In this document: in pieces, positions 26,190-34,642 of the stretch
Position numbering within the stretch: the first letter of the stretch is position 1
Layout: each line of letters begins with the position of its first letter
Notes under the pieces: model-generated
What the model saw: the letters and a program-made list of their open reading frames with translations, nothing else
Database searches by the model: none
Told to the model about the DNA's origin: nothing
NCBI GenBank assembly: GCA_022402525.1
Contig: JAKRSB010000139.1
Coordinates: 1-64,000, forward strand
Direction of reading: 5' to 3'
Source of the DNA: Thermosynechococcaceae cyanobacterium MS004
GTDB taxonomy: Bacteria > Cyanobacteriota > Cyanobacteriia > Thermosynechococcales > Thermosynechococcaceae
Length of the DNA: 64,000 nt
Translations under genes and position numbers: made by a program

Positions 26190-27245
26190 CTAAGCCACTT
26201 GAGCCGCAGCAGCAGGAACTGCAAGGATCTCCCGATAAAGTTGTTCGTACTGGTTCACAATCGCCTCGGCAGAAAATAGATCTTCCACTCGTTGGCGACA
26301 GTTCACCCGATTAATTTCAGATAGACGGGCGATCGCCTCGCAGGTGGCATCCAAATCCGCTGCAATAAAGCCATCTACGCCGTGGCGCACAATTTCAGGC
26401 ACGGCTCCACGGGGGGTAGAAATAACGGGAGTACCGCAAGCCAAGGCTTCCGTAAAAACAATCCCAAAGGGTTCCTCCCACTCAATCGGCACAATCATGG
26501 CTGCCGCCTGCCCCAGCAATTGGTTTTTCTGAACGTCATCGACCGGGCCAACATATTCAATGCCGTCTCGCCCCAAGTGGGGTGCGATTTCAGTGCGCCA
26601 GTATTCTTGGCCTTCCTCGCTGTTGACCTGGTTCCCTGCAATCAACAACCGTCGTCCTGTTTTACGCGCAGCAGCGATCGCCGTGTGGGCACCCTTGATC
26701 CGCTCAATTCGACTCAAAAAGACCAGCGGTGCATCAGGCGCAACCGTGGGCTGACATTGAAAGGTGTCCAGTTCTACAAAGTTATAGATGGTGCGCCATG
26801 TTCCGCCTGCAGCGGCTCCATCGCGGCTAATGTGTTGGCTACATCCGGTAAAGATGAGGGAGTCTCCGGCAAGCTTGGCACTCCAGCCCACGGTGCGACG
26901 GGCGGGTTCACGACCGTAGCTCATAATCTTGGGCAGCGATGTCGCCATAAAAGGCAGCATGTACAACAGCCGCGAAAAACTATGCACCACATCGGGTTGG
27001 AAGCGTCGTACCGCAGCCTGTAAAGCAAAGGTATTGCGCACGGTATCCCAACGGTTTTGGGAGTCTAGCCCAGGCCAGGGATAAAACGCATCGGCTGGCG
27101 ATTCCGATTCTGGGTGAGCAACCAGACCAACCTGATGTCCTCTAGCCTGAATGCCGCGCAAAATGGTATCGACCAGCCTTTGTACACCGCCGTAAAGGCG
27201 GGGCGGCACCGGAATTTCAGGGTCGGCGGTGAAGAGGACGCGCAT
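26190..27245 (-). CDS. Glycosyltransferase family 4 (GT-B)
   Basis: A 351-residue GT4 enzyme. It begins MRVLFTADPEIPVPPRLYGG with GGVQRLV as acceptor loop. The C-domain has LVFLSRIERIKGAHTAIAAA, and the donor motif is PIEWEEPFGIVFTEALACGT with E-x7-E intact. The start at 27245 lies one base past the stop of the FkbM methyltransferase gene, so it is probably translated by re-initiation. Seventeen additional codons are open upstream but would overlap that gene. Specificity is not readable from sequence. Confidence 0.88.
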   Translation of the reverse strand: MRVLFTADPEIPVPPRLYGGVQRLVDTILRGIQARGHQVGLVAHPESESPADAFYPWPGLDSQNRWDTVRNTFALQAAVRRFQPDVVHSFSRLLYMLPFMATSLPKIMSYGREPARRTVGWSAKLAGDSLIFTGCSQHISRDGAAAGGTWRTIYNFVELDTFQCQPTVAPDAPLVFLSRIERIKGAHTAIAAARKTGRRLLIAGNQVNSEEGQEYWRTEIAPHLGRDGIEYVGPVDDVQKNQLLGQAAAMIVPIEWEEPFGIVFTEALACGTPVISTPRGAVPEIVRHGVDGFIAADLDATCEAIARLSEINRVNCRQRVEDLFSAEAIVNQYEQLYREILAVPAAAAQVA

Positions 27246-27246
27246 A

Positions 27247-27957
27247 TTATTTACCCCAGCGTTTGTCAGCACGAAATGGGCTGCTGTAGGGCACAAACAT
27301 CACGTCAATTTGCCATAGGGCATCATCTAAGGGACGACGGTGAAGTTCGCAAATGTCAAAGGTGCCCCAACCTCTTTCGTGGAGCCAGCTCACGGTTTCG
27401 GCAAACAGCGAAACACCCTGGTGGATATCAATCAGATTCACTTCTGCCAAAATACCTTGCAGGTGGGGCAGCGTTTGTTCTGCACCTTTTAACACTTCCA
27501 GTTCGTAGCCTTGAACGTCGATCTTGAGTAGCTCTGGGGGGCGATCGCTAAAATTTGCAGCCACGATGGAGTCGAGGGTGTGCATGGAATGGTAGGACAC
27601 CGGAAAATTTTGGGGGACTTGCTCGGTTAAGACCGAAGAAGCCGTTTCGGATTCATTCAGCGGAATATTATCAGCCATCTTTGAGCCAACCAATCCTGGA
27701 AAGACGCGCACGGCATCACATTCGTGGGACAGGGCCTGAAGGTCTTTAACTCTGGCGGGAAGGGCTTCAAAACAGGCCACTTTCACCTCAGGCCAAACTT
27801 CCATACAGATGCGGGCAAAGTCACCTTTGTAGGCGCCCACATCAAAAATGAGATTGGGCTTAAACCCCTGCTTAGAAATACGCTCCAGGCTGCTGGGAAT
27901 TTCGGGCACACCTAAACGTTCGGATAGATATTCACGGAGCTGAGTTGGAAGTTTCAT
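27247..27957 (-). CDS. FkbM family methyltransferase
   Basis: A 236-residue SAM-dependent O-methyltransferase. The SAM-binding motif is NLIFDVGAYKGDFARICMEV, with the acidic end of strand 2 in VACFEALP. The FkbM signature segment LLKIDVQGYELEVLKGAEQT is intact. In polysaccharide loci these enzymes methylate sugar hydroxyls, which would cap or decorate the glycan made by the surrounding transferases. I placed the start at 27957 (MKLPTQLREYL), since the 57 upstream codons are not family-like and run into the neighbouring gene region. It lies one base from the following GT4 start. Confidence 0.9.
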   Translation of the reverse strand: MKLPTQLREYLSERLGVPEIPSSLERISKQGFKPNLIFDVGAYKGDFARICMEVWPEVKVACFEALPARVKDLQALSHECDAVRVFPGLVGSKMADNIPLNESETASSVLTEQVPQNFPVSYHSMHTLDSIVAANFSDRPPELLKIDVQGYELEVLKGAEQTLPHLQGILAEVNLIDIHQGVSLFAETVSWLHERGWGTFDICELHRRPLDDALWQIDVMFVPYSSPFRADKRWGK

Positions 27958-28013
27958 GGGTTGCTCTCCTAACAATAAAAATAATGGTGAGCAGAAACGT
28001 TTATGAGCTGCTC

Positions 28014-29294
28014 TTAAACCGAAGCACTTGTTGGAAGGATGCCCCCTAATGAGGGTTGACTGTGCAAAGACGGGGCGATCGCCTGTTCTAATGTCTCGAT
28101 CAATCGCCCCGTCTGGGCTTCCCAACACAGGTGTTCTTGAGCTGCGCGATAGGCCGCCTGCTGGGCGATCACCAGGGTTTCGGGGTGGCCTACATAGGCA
28201 TCAATCGCCGCCGCCAGCGCCGCCGGATCGTCGGGCGCAATGAGAGTGCCTGCACCAGGGGCTTGCCCTAGGGCTTCTCGTTGACCTTCTGTATCTGTGG
28301 CAATGACGGCTAAGCCGCCTTGGAGATACTGAAAGAGCTTGTTGGTGATGGTGTGCTGGCGGCTGCGGCAGAAGGGGGTTTCTAAGGCCAACCCGATGTC
28401 GTGGTCGGCAATGCGCAGGGGCAGTTCGGCATTGCTGACGAGGGGATGGAGGGTGAGGCGCGATCGCCAATCTTCTGGAATGAGTGGTTCCATCCAGCTG
28501 CTGCTGCTGTCGGGGTAGTGGCCTCTCAGATGGATCTCTACGGGGGACTGCACCAGGGGTAACGCGGCAAATAGGGTTTCTAGACCGCGACCTGGCCCAA
28601 TCGTATGAGAAAACCAGTGGAGCGAAGGCGGATTGCAGCGCGGGGCATGGCTCAGCGGTGCCACACCCTCCGCACGGGGAAAGGCATTGTAAACCACCGT
28701 AGGGGGTGGGGCGTGATAGGCCTCTGCCATGGCTGCTGCCATCGTCTCTGAGGTGGTGAGGGCGTAGGTGCAGCGCTGGGCTAGGGTTTGCTCAAGCTGG
28801 CGCAACTGGGCGATGGGGCGAGTCTTTTGGGCACTGGGTAAAAGATCTTCAGAAAACCAGTCCTCAAAATCTACTCCCACCCGTAATCCACGTTTGAGCA
28901 ATTCCACGCCAGCCCACAGCCCTGCTTCGGAATGCACAATGGTCAAGTCTGCGTTTTCCCGAAGGGCGCGGCGCAGCATGGCTCGTGCCCCGTAGCCCAG
29001 CAGTTCCGGCGAGAACTGTCCCCAACGGCGAAACCGTTCGCGGGCGATGCGGGCAGGAAGGCGGACCCCCAGCCGCTGCCACCGCTGGGACGGCAGGGGA
29101 CGGAAATCCAGAATGGGTTCAAAACGGTAGGGGAGGGTTTGGATCAGAGTTCGATCGCGTTCGACGAGCTGCGGATCGAACCAGATGCCGTATACGGTCA
29201 CGGAATGCCCCGCTTGTGCCAAGGTTAGGGCTTCCTTTTGGGGACGGGGGGCGGTACAGAGGTGTGCGCCAATAAAAATTGCAATCTTAGCCAT
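28014..29294 (-). CDS. Glycosyltransferase (GT4-like)
   Basis: A 426-residue GT-B protein starting MAKIAIFIGAHLCTAPRPQK. The N-domain carries KEALTLAQAGHSVTVYGIWF, and the C-domain carries LHWFSHTIGPGRGLETLFAA. The late segment ITNKLFQYLQGGLAVIATDT is the GxxxNKxFQY-type nucleotide-sugar region found in a GT4 subgroup. The start at 29294 overlaps the stop of the upstream transferase gene by 8 bp (ATGGCTAA), implying coupled translation. Its base composition is GC-richer than the average of the window. Donor and acceptor are unknown. Confidence 0.82.
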   Translation of the reverse strand: MAKIAIFIGAHLCTAPRPQKEALTLAQAGHSVTVYGIWFDPQLVERDRTLIQTLPYRFEPILDFRPLPSQRWQRLGVRLPARIARERFRRWGQFSPELLGYGARAMLRRALRENADLTIVHSEAGLWAGVELLKRGLRVGVDFEDWFSEDLLPSAQKTRPIAQLRQLEQTLAQRCTYALTTSETMAAAMAEAYHAPPPTVVYNAFPRAEGVAPLSHAPRCNPPSLHWFSHTIGPGRGLETLFAALPLVQSPVEIHLRGHYPDSSSSWMEPLIPEDWRSRLTLHPLVSNAELPLRIADHDIGLALETPFCRSRQHTITNKLFQYLQGGLAVIATDTEGQREALGQAPGAGTLIAPDDPAALAAAIDAYVGHPETLVIAQQAAYRAAQEHLCWEAQTGRLIETLEQAIAPSLHSQPSLGGILPTSASV

Positions 29295-30282
29295 GAGCTG
29301 TTTCCCCTTGCACGGCTTCGACATGGGCAAGATACTGTTGGGCGCAGCGCTCTAGGGTGAGATGCTCCAGAATGTAGTCCCGTGGGGAAAACAGTCCATT
29401 TTGACGCTTGTCTTGAAAATCTTCTAGCACTTGGGGAAATTCCCCAAAGGCAGGGAATTTGAGGCCGCAATGACGATCCCAGTAGGGTACAGAACTGACA
29501 GGCGCAAACTGTTCCCGTTGGGGATAAAAGTTGGGGTCGCGCCAAGCCCCGCCCCGATCCCAGGCCAGAATGGGGACGTTACAGGCCAACGCCTGCTGGT
29601 AGGCAATGCCTTGGGTTTCGTGTTCGCACAGAAAAATCATGGCTTTGCACTGGTGCAGCAGGGCATGGAAGTCTCGTTCTTCGTACTGTCCATAGCGCAG
29701 TTCGGCGAAGGTAAGTCCTCTTCGGTTCAGTTCCGCTCGGATCGGGTCGATGAGTTCGGTGGTGTAGTGCTCATGCTCCCAGCGCACTTTGTCGTAGAGC
29801 AAGAAGTCAATGGTTTTAGGTTGGTCGGGGTGCGGTTGCCACTGATCGGTATCAATCCCAACGGGCCAGGGGTGAACGCGATCGCCGTAGTAGGGTTTCC
29901 ACATTTCCACGACCCAATCCCCTGGCACTAAAATGCGGCGAATCGGAAAGTCTTGGAATCCAGGGGGTTCATCGCAGGGATGGGAGAAGATAGAAGCCCC
30001 AAAGAGAATCGGGTTTTGCCAAGGGATAGTTTCTAGCACATTGGGCTTGCCGATGATACAGGCCACTTCATCGGGATGGTTGCGAATGTAGCGATAGTCG
30101 TTTTCGCGGTAGGGAATCCCCAGGCGATCGAGTCCGATCTTGAGGTTCAAGAAGACGCGCTTCTGGCCAGAAATCCTGGGATTGCGCCGGACGAGGTTCC
30201 GAATGGCGCGACGGGGATGGCGATCGCCCGGAAACCAGCGATCGGGGTCGGGTTCTTCGTAGAAAAGGTTGAGCGGTTTCAT
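29287..30282 (-). CDS. Glycosyltransferase-like protein (GT-B, CgeB/GT1-like)
   Basis: A 331-residue protein with a less common GT-B sequence. The N-terminus is MKPLNLFYEEPDPDRWFPGD. RRILVPGDWVVEMWKPYY followed by VHPWPVGIDTDQW resembles the interdomain region of GT-B enzymes, where the name of a coordinate sugar (PVGID) is typical. Late segments EHETQGIAYQQALACNVPIL and WDRGGAWRDPNFYP give an E-x7-like donor loop. It is the first gene after a 278-bp gap containing a palindromic repeat, so a new promoter or a transcript processing point may lie there. It overlaps the next gene by 8 bp. Confidence 0.75.
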   Translation of the reverse strand: MKPLNLFYEEPDPDRWFPGDRHPRRAIRNLVRRNPRISGQKRVFLNLKIGLDRLGIPYRENDYRYIRNHPDEVACIIGKPNVLETIPWQNPILFGASIFSHPCDEPPGFQDFPIRRILVPGDWVVEMWKPYYGDRVHPWPVGIDTDQWQPHPDQPKTIDFLLYDKVRWEHEHYTTELIDPIRAELNRRGLTFAELRYGQYEERDFHALLHQCKAMIFLCEHETQGIAYQQALACNVPILAWDRGGAWRDPNFYPQREQFAPVSSVPYWDRHCGLKFPAFGEFPQVLEDFQDKRQNGLFSPRDYILEHLTLERCAQQYLAHVEAVQGETAHG

Positions 30283-30388
30283 AGGTCAAGGCCAGAAAGG
30301 TTGAGGTTGTAAGCCACAAAGCAAGAACGGGTTAATCCCTTCCCAGGCTATGGCGCACACACAAGGCTGCGGAAAATCAAAACGTGGT

Positions 30389-30482
30389 CAATCCCCTCTT
30401 TGGAGGGGTGCCCGTAGGGCGGGGTGGGTTGGTCAGTAGCGCCATGACTCACCCACCCCTACCCCTCCCAGGAGGGGATTGA
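30389..30482. repeat. ~94-bp palindromic dispersed repeat between two operon genes
   Basis: The left side CAATCCCCTCTTTGGAGGGG, running into GGGGTGGGT by 30429, is mirrored by ACCCACCCCTACCCCTCCCA and then GGAGGGGATTG on the right. The arms are nested hairpins, each with its own CCCCTC/GAGGGG stem, and the whole forms a long imperfect palindrome. It resembles a non-autonomous palindromic element. The surrounding 278-bp gap (30283-30560) holds nothing else that I recognise. Confidence 0.65.
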
Positions 30483-30560
30483 GAGATTGGTTGATGGCAC
30501 AGCCTTTGCATAGGGATAGGTGCATAGGGATAAGTGCATAGGGGTAAGACACATCAGGAA

Positions 30561-31529
30561 TTAAACCGATGAGGGCTTCAATGAGCGGGGTAAACTCAAC
30601 CGCAACCCTGCCAACAACTCCCGTCGCCACTGGAGGATGCGCTCGGTGTAGCGAAAGCCGAGTCGTCGGTAAAGATGTCCCAAAACGCCCCGTTCTGGGG
30701 GCTGAAAGGTTTGGTCTAGTTCGTATACCCAGTGAGCAACAGCGGCTCCTTCTTCGGGGTGGGTATAGGCAATCCAGTGGGCCAAATGCCAGAGAATCTT
30801 CGCCGCAGCGCGACCACGGCGCGGGGTTAATTCCCCCATCTGCTCCAGCTTTGCCAGACATTTACGGTAAAGCCGCAGATGCTGCCAATGGGTGGCCACC
30901 GAGTCTAAGCCTTGCGCCGCCTGCAAGCGAACGTGCTGATGATGGCGATGACAAAACGCAGGGTGATCGTCTACCGCCACCTTGGGATGAGCCATTGCCA
31001 CTTCCAACACAAACAGGCGATCGTCTCGCTGGGCAAAGTCTGGTCTGTGAGGAATGGCAGCAATAAATTCGCGCCGAAATAGATAGGCCGAGTAGTGGGA
31101 ACTACTGCACTCGCCAAGCTGCTGGGCAATAAAGTCGTCACACTCTACCCACGGGGAGGTGTGCAGTAAGGTGCCGGGTTCGGCATAGGCTTCGTAGCCT
31201 GCCACCACCACATCGGCGGTGGCAGCTTCTGCCTGTTGAAATTGACGATCGATTGCGCCTTCGCACAGCCAGTCATCAGAATCTAGAAAGCGCACGTACT
31301 TCCCCTTGGCGTGTTCAAAGCCTCGGTTTGCGGCCCAGGGTTTACCCCAGTTTTCTTGGCGCAGAATCACCAGGTCAGGCTGGGTTTGCAGCCAGTCCCA
31401 GGTGCCATCGGTGCTGCCATCGTCCACCACAATAATTTCTGTCTGGCAGGTGCTGTTGCGACAGGAGGCGATCGCCTGGGGTAGACACCATAGACGGTTG
31501 TAGGTGGGGATAATGACAGAAACATCCAT
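30561..31529 (-). CDS. Glycosyltransferase family 2 (GT-A)
   Basis: A 322-residue GT2 enzyme. It starts MDVSVIIPTYNRLWCLPQAI, has the UDP-binding acidic motif EIIVVDDGSTDGTWDWL and the metal-binding DxD in YVRFLDSDDWLCEG. The acceptor-binding half contains HSSHYSAYLFRREF-like residues (GECSSSHYSAYLFRR) and a helical C-terminus. It is 14 bp downstream of the next GT2 gene, and the two share family but not close sequence. The sugar specificity is unknown. Confidence 0.88.
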   Translation of the reverse strand: MDVSVIIPTYNRLWCLPQAIASCRNSTCQTEIIVVDDGSTDGTWDWLQTQPDLVILRQENWGKPWAANRGFEHAKGKYVRFLDSDDWLCEGAIDRQFQQAEAATADVVVAGYEAYAEPGTLLHTSPWVECDDFIAQQLGECSSSHYSAYLFRREFIAAIPHRPDFAQRDDRLFVLEVAMAHPKVAVDDHPAFCHRHHQHVRLQAAQGLDSVATHWQHLRLYRKCLAKLEQMGELTPRRGRAAAKILWHLAHWIAYTHPEEGAAVAHWVYELDQTFQPPERGVLGHLYRRLGFRYTERILQWRRELLAGLRLSLPRSLKPSSV

Positions 31530-31543
31530 AGGTCAAACGGGGG

Positions 31544-32569
31544 TTAGGAAGATACAGATTGTGACGGGAGAGAGAAGGCGGCTGATCGCCCCCTAGTCTT
31601 CCATCGCTGAGCTTGAACACTGATTCGGCGCGCCACCTTCCAGCCAAAGATGCGCCCAATCCATTGCAGCCCTTGCCCTCCCAAGGGTGGATGGTAATCG
31701 CTGCCACCCAAAGCCTTGACCTGTTTTAAGGCCGCTGCGGCAAGGGAACGATGAGCGGGATAGGCGGCAACGGCATATTCTAAGAAACAGCGCGCTAGGG
31801 CACGTTTCGCACGGGGATCTTGGGTGTGCGCCAAGAGGTGTTGGGTTTTAAGATCCAGGGCAAGGAGAGCAGATCGCTGATGGCGCTCTGACCGGGCACC
31901 GCTGAGACTCACGCCACTCCGATGTTTACGGTAGTAGGAGACCGCTGTAGGCGATCGCCGAATGCCCGCACTGCTCAAAATGGCGCGGGCGAAGTATTCC
32001 CCGTCATCGTCTACCGTGAGGGCTTCATTCCACGGCCCGATCTGCTCAGCGATCGCCCTCGGCATCAGCCAAGCGCCGGGATGCACCATTGCGCCTTCTC
32101 CATCGCCGCCAAAAAGTCTGGTCAGCCAAGCCACAGGGTCGTCGCTATCGGCAAAAAAGGGCAAACCCTCATGGAAAATGCCGCCTGCTGGATCGTCGCC
32201 ATCAAAAAAATGCATTGTGCTGCAAATCGCCATGCAGTGGAGTGGACTTTGCTGTAGCAACTGCACCTGATCTGCAATTTTGTTGGGACTCAGTAAATCA
32301 TCCGCATCCAAAAACTGAATAAACTCACCCTTTGAGGCGTTGAATGCCGTGTTGCGAGTAGCGCTTGCCCCGCGATTGGATTGGGCAATCACCGTTACTC
32401 CGCGTGGTGCAAAAGATTGGGCGATCGCCACACTGCCATCCGTTGACCCATCATCCACCACAATGATTTCCGTGGGAGTCCAGGTTTGAGCCAAAGCCGA
32501 CTCCAGGGTTTGGGCTAACCACGGTGCGGCGTTGTAGCAAGGGATGAGGATGGAAACGAGAGGGCGCAT
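31544..32569 (-). CDS. Glycosyltransferase family 2 (GT-A)
   Basis: A 341-residue GT2 enzyme starting MRPLVSILIPCYNAAPWLAQ, with EIIVVDDGSTDGSVAIAQ and the DxD segment FIQFLDADDLLSPNKI. The acceptor side includes WLMPRAIAEQIGPWNEALTV, followed by DDDGEYFARAIL, which supplies the usual (E/D)D catalytic-base region. I moved the start seven codons inside the longest frame to 32569 because MRPLVSILIP is the family start. It lies 64 bp after the GT8 gene and 14 bp before the next GT2 gene. Confidence 0.88.
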   Translation of the reverse strand: MRPLVSILIPCYNAAPWLAQTLESALAQTWTPTEIIVVDDGSTDGSVAIAQSFAPRGVTVIAQSNRGASATRNTAFNASKGEFIQFLDADDLLSPNKIADQVQLLQQSPLHCMAICSTMHFFDGDDPAGGIFHEGLPFFADSDDPVAWLTRLFGGDGEGAMVHPGAWLMPRAIAEQIGPWNEALTVDDDGEYFARAILSSAGIRRSPTAVSYYRKHRSGVSLSGARSERHQRSALLALDLKTQHLLAHTQDPRAKRALARCFLEYAVAAYPAHRSLAAAALKQVKALGGSDYHPPLGGQGLQWIGRIFGWKVARRISVQAQRWKTRGRSAAFSLPSQSVSS

Positions 32570-32633
32570 GGCAACGGCTGAATGCAACAAAAACGGCGTG
32601 TAGGCGTAAAGACTTTGGAACCGGAAAGATTGC

Positions 32634-33587
32634 TTAGGCGAGTTCTCCGGAGATGGACGGCGATCGCCTCAGCTTTTCAACCTTGGTTTGTACTCTTTGG
32701 AGCCACAGATCGAAACGAATCTGCCAGCCAGACCAAGCGGTGCGATCTAAATACTCAAAGAAGTAATGCTTTTCTGGATGTTGAAATCCTGGCGTCCAGG
32801 GTTTGCCGCTTTCTGTGAAGTGAATGATGGCAGGATGTTTCAGCAGTCGCTTAAACAACGCCTCAGAGTAGGGACTGTCTTGCCAAGACTGACAGCGATG
32901 CAGGACGCTGGCGCGGTTCCACTGTGGGTCTAGTTCGCCCCAACGATCAAAGAGAATGGCGTTTAAACCGTCTTGATCGTGCCAGCGCACAAACTCTCGA
33001 TTCTGTTCGATATAGCTCACCACTTTCTGAGCCAATCTTTCCCTACGCCACAGCGCTAGATTGAGGCACAAAACACCGGAATTAAAATACTTGCGATTGC
33101 TAGGAATACCCAAGGCTTTGTAGTTCAGCAAACCCATGGGAGAAGACACATAGTGGGCGTTCAGATCGGCTACTGCAAGGAGGGCTTGATTGCCAAGATG
33201 TTCATTCCATAGGTCTTCAATGTCTCCCAGCACAATTAAATCGCTGTCCAAATACAGCGCTTTTTCGATGTGCTTTGGCAGCAGATCGGGAATCAGCAGA
33301 CGATAGTAGCAGGCGGTTGTAATGTGACCGGAGATCATCAAATGCTCAACCTGAGTTGCATCGGGGGTGATCCACTGCAATGCCACCCGATGTCGCTGCA
33401 TGGTTCGTTCTAGTCTGCGGCGGTTCTCAGCCTGAATGCCTCCATCAATCACAAAAAGCTGAAGGGGGCGATCGCCCCTATGATTCATTGCTACTGAAAC
33501 CACCGTCACTGCAAGGGGCAGGGCGTAGCGATCATCGGCGGCACACACCAACACAATGGGATCGAGTAAAGACGAAGGCTGGGACAT
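32634..33587 (-). CDS. Glycosyltransferase family 8
   Basis: A 317-residue retaining GT-A enzyme related to the LPS glucosyl/galactosyltransferases WaaJ and LgtC. Motifs: PIVLVCAADDRYALPLAVTV at the N-terminus, the metal-binding DxD in ALYLDSDLIVLGD, YFNSGVLCLNL, HDQDGLNAILFD, and the late His motif HFTESGKPWTPGF. All are in family order, so I expect an active enzyme transferring glucose or galactose from UDP. It is the only GT8 member in the locus. Confidence 0.9.
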   Translation of the reverse strand: MSQPSSLLDPIVLVCAADDRYALPLAVTVVSVAMNHRGDRPLQLFVIDGGIQAENRRRLERTMQRHRVALQWITPDATQVEHLMISGHITTACYYRLLIPDLLPKHIEKALYLDSDLIVLGDIEDLWNEHLGNQALLAVADLNAHYVSSPMGLLNYKALGIPSNRKYFNSGVLCLNLALWRRERLAQKVVSYIEQNREFVRWHDQDGLNAILFDRWGELDPQWNRASVLHRCQSWQDSPYSEALFKRLLKHPAIIHFTESGKPWTPGFQHPEKHYFFEYLDRTAWSGWQIRFDLWLQRVQTKVEKLRRSPSISGELA

Positions 33588-33629
33588 AATCAGGAATGGG
33601 TGAAAGGCTGGAGAAAGGTGATATCCAGT

Positions 33630-34580
33630 TCAAGCTGTGGCCTGTCGCCGCAAGTGGGGCTTCAGCCATCGGATCAGGTACTCCCGCGATCGCAGGGCTA
33701 ACCCTGGACTCAAGCTACAAATCTGCTGGAACCAAAAGCTGGTACGCGGGGGTGCAGCGTAGGCCAACTTGCGGGCGAGGGCAACACAGGCATCGGCATT
33801 TTCCCAATCGGAGTGCGCCGCAGAAACGGCGGCAATATCCCAGAGGCGCTGGGCAATCTCCGGTCGGTATCGCTCTGATACCTGATCCGCCACCTTCGCC
33901 ATGACGTGATACTGCGATCGCAGACACTTATTCAAATTGCCGCTGGACATGGAGTTGGCGCGGCAGTAGTTGATGATCGTCACCGTTGACTCTGCGGCAA
34001 AGGTCAGTCCGGCGATTGCCAACCGACAGTGGAAGGCCACGTCTTCGTTGTAAAGCACCAGCGGGTCGAGGTCATAGCCGCCAGCTTTCAGGAGGGCTTC
34101 GCGGCGGTAAAGGCCGCAGAACGGGTTGATTTGTTCACGGATGCCGTAGGCGATCGCATCTTGCCGGAGCGCCCCATCGTCAAACTGCCGCACGTAGAGC
34201 TTGGCATCGGTTTCGTGATCGCGGGCTTCATAGTCAAACAGCACCACATCCGGTGATGGGTCTTTTGCCATCCAGGCTCGTGCCGTTTCCACAAACTGTG
34301 GGTAGAGGGCATCGTCTGCATCGTGGAAATGAATCCAGTCGCAGCGGGTTTGGGCTGCGAGGGCATTTTTGCCGTAGGAGCAGCCTTTGTTTGTTTCCCC
34401 CCGTACCACCTGAGCGCCATAGGCTTTCGCGACCGTACTGGTCTCGTCTGGGCTGCAATCGTCATAGACCCAGATCTCATCAAAGGGTTGGGTTTGTTGC
34501 CGTGCCGACTCCAGTAGGCGCGGCAGGTAAGCAGCGGCGTTATAGGCAGGGATGCAGAGCGCCAGAGTGGGGGCTGTCAT
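33630..34580 (-). CDS. Glycosyltransferase family 2 (GT-A)
   Basis: A 316-residue GT2 enzyme. It starts MTAPTLALCIPAYNAAAYLP and has EIWVYDDCSPDETSTVAKAY and the DxD in WIHFHDADDALYPQFV, where the preceding His is slightly unusual. The acceptor half has NPFCGLYRREALLKAGGYD, then LVLYNEDVAFHCRLA, giving the ED catalytic base. It is separated by 42 bp from the GT8 gene and 62 bp from the GT4 gene of the same operon. Confidence 0.87.
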   Translation of the reverse strand: MTAPTLALCIPAYNAAAYLPRLLESARQQTQPFDEIWVYDDCSPDETSTVAKAYGAQVVRGETNKGCSYGKNALAAQTRCDWIHFHDADDALYPQFVETARAWMAKDPSPDVVLFDYEARDHETDAKLYVRQFDDGALRQDAIAYGIREQINPFCGLYRREALLKAGGYDLDPLVLYNEDVAFHCRLAIAGLTFAAESTVTIINYCRANSMSSGNLNKCLRSQYHVMAKVADQVSERYRPEIAQRLWDIAAVSAAHSDWENADACVALARKLAYAAPPRTSFWFQQICSLSPGLALRSREYLIRWLKPHLRRQATA

Positions 34581-34642
34581 AGCGGTTTCAACCTAAGGGA
34601 CAAAGGCAGAACAGATAGGCTGTGATGATTTGAAGGTGTCTC

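Noticed and set aside
26382-27023. 213-codon plus-strand open frame
   Set aside because: It is the antisense of a clear GT4 gene with all its motifs; long shadows are common in this GC-rich region.
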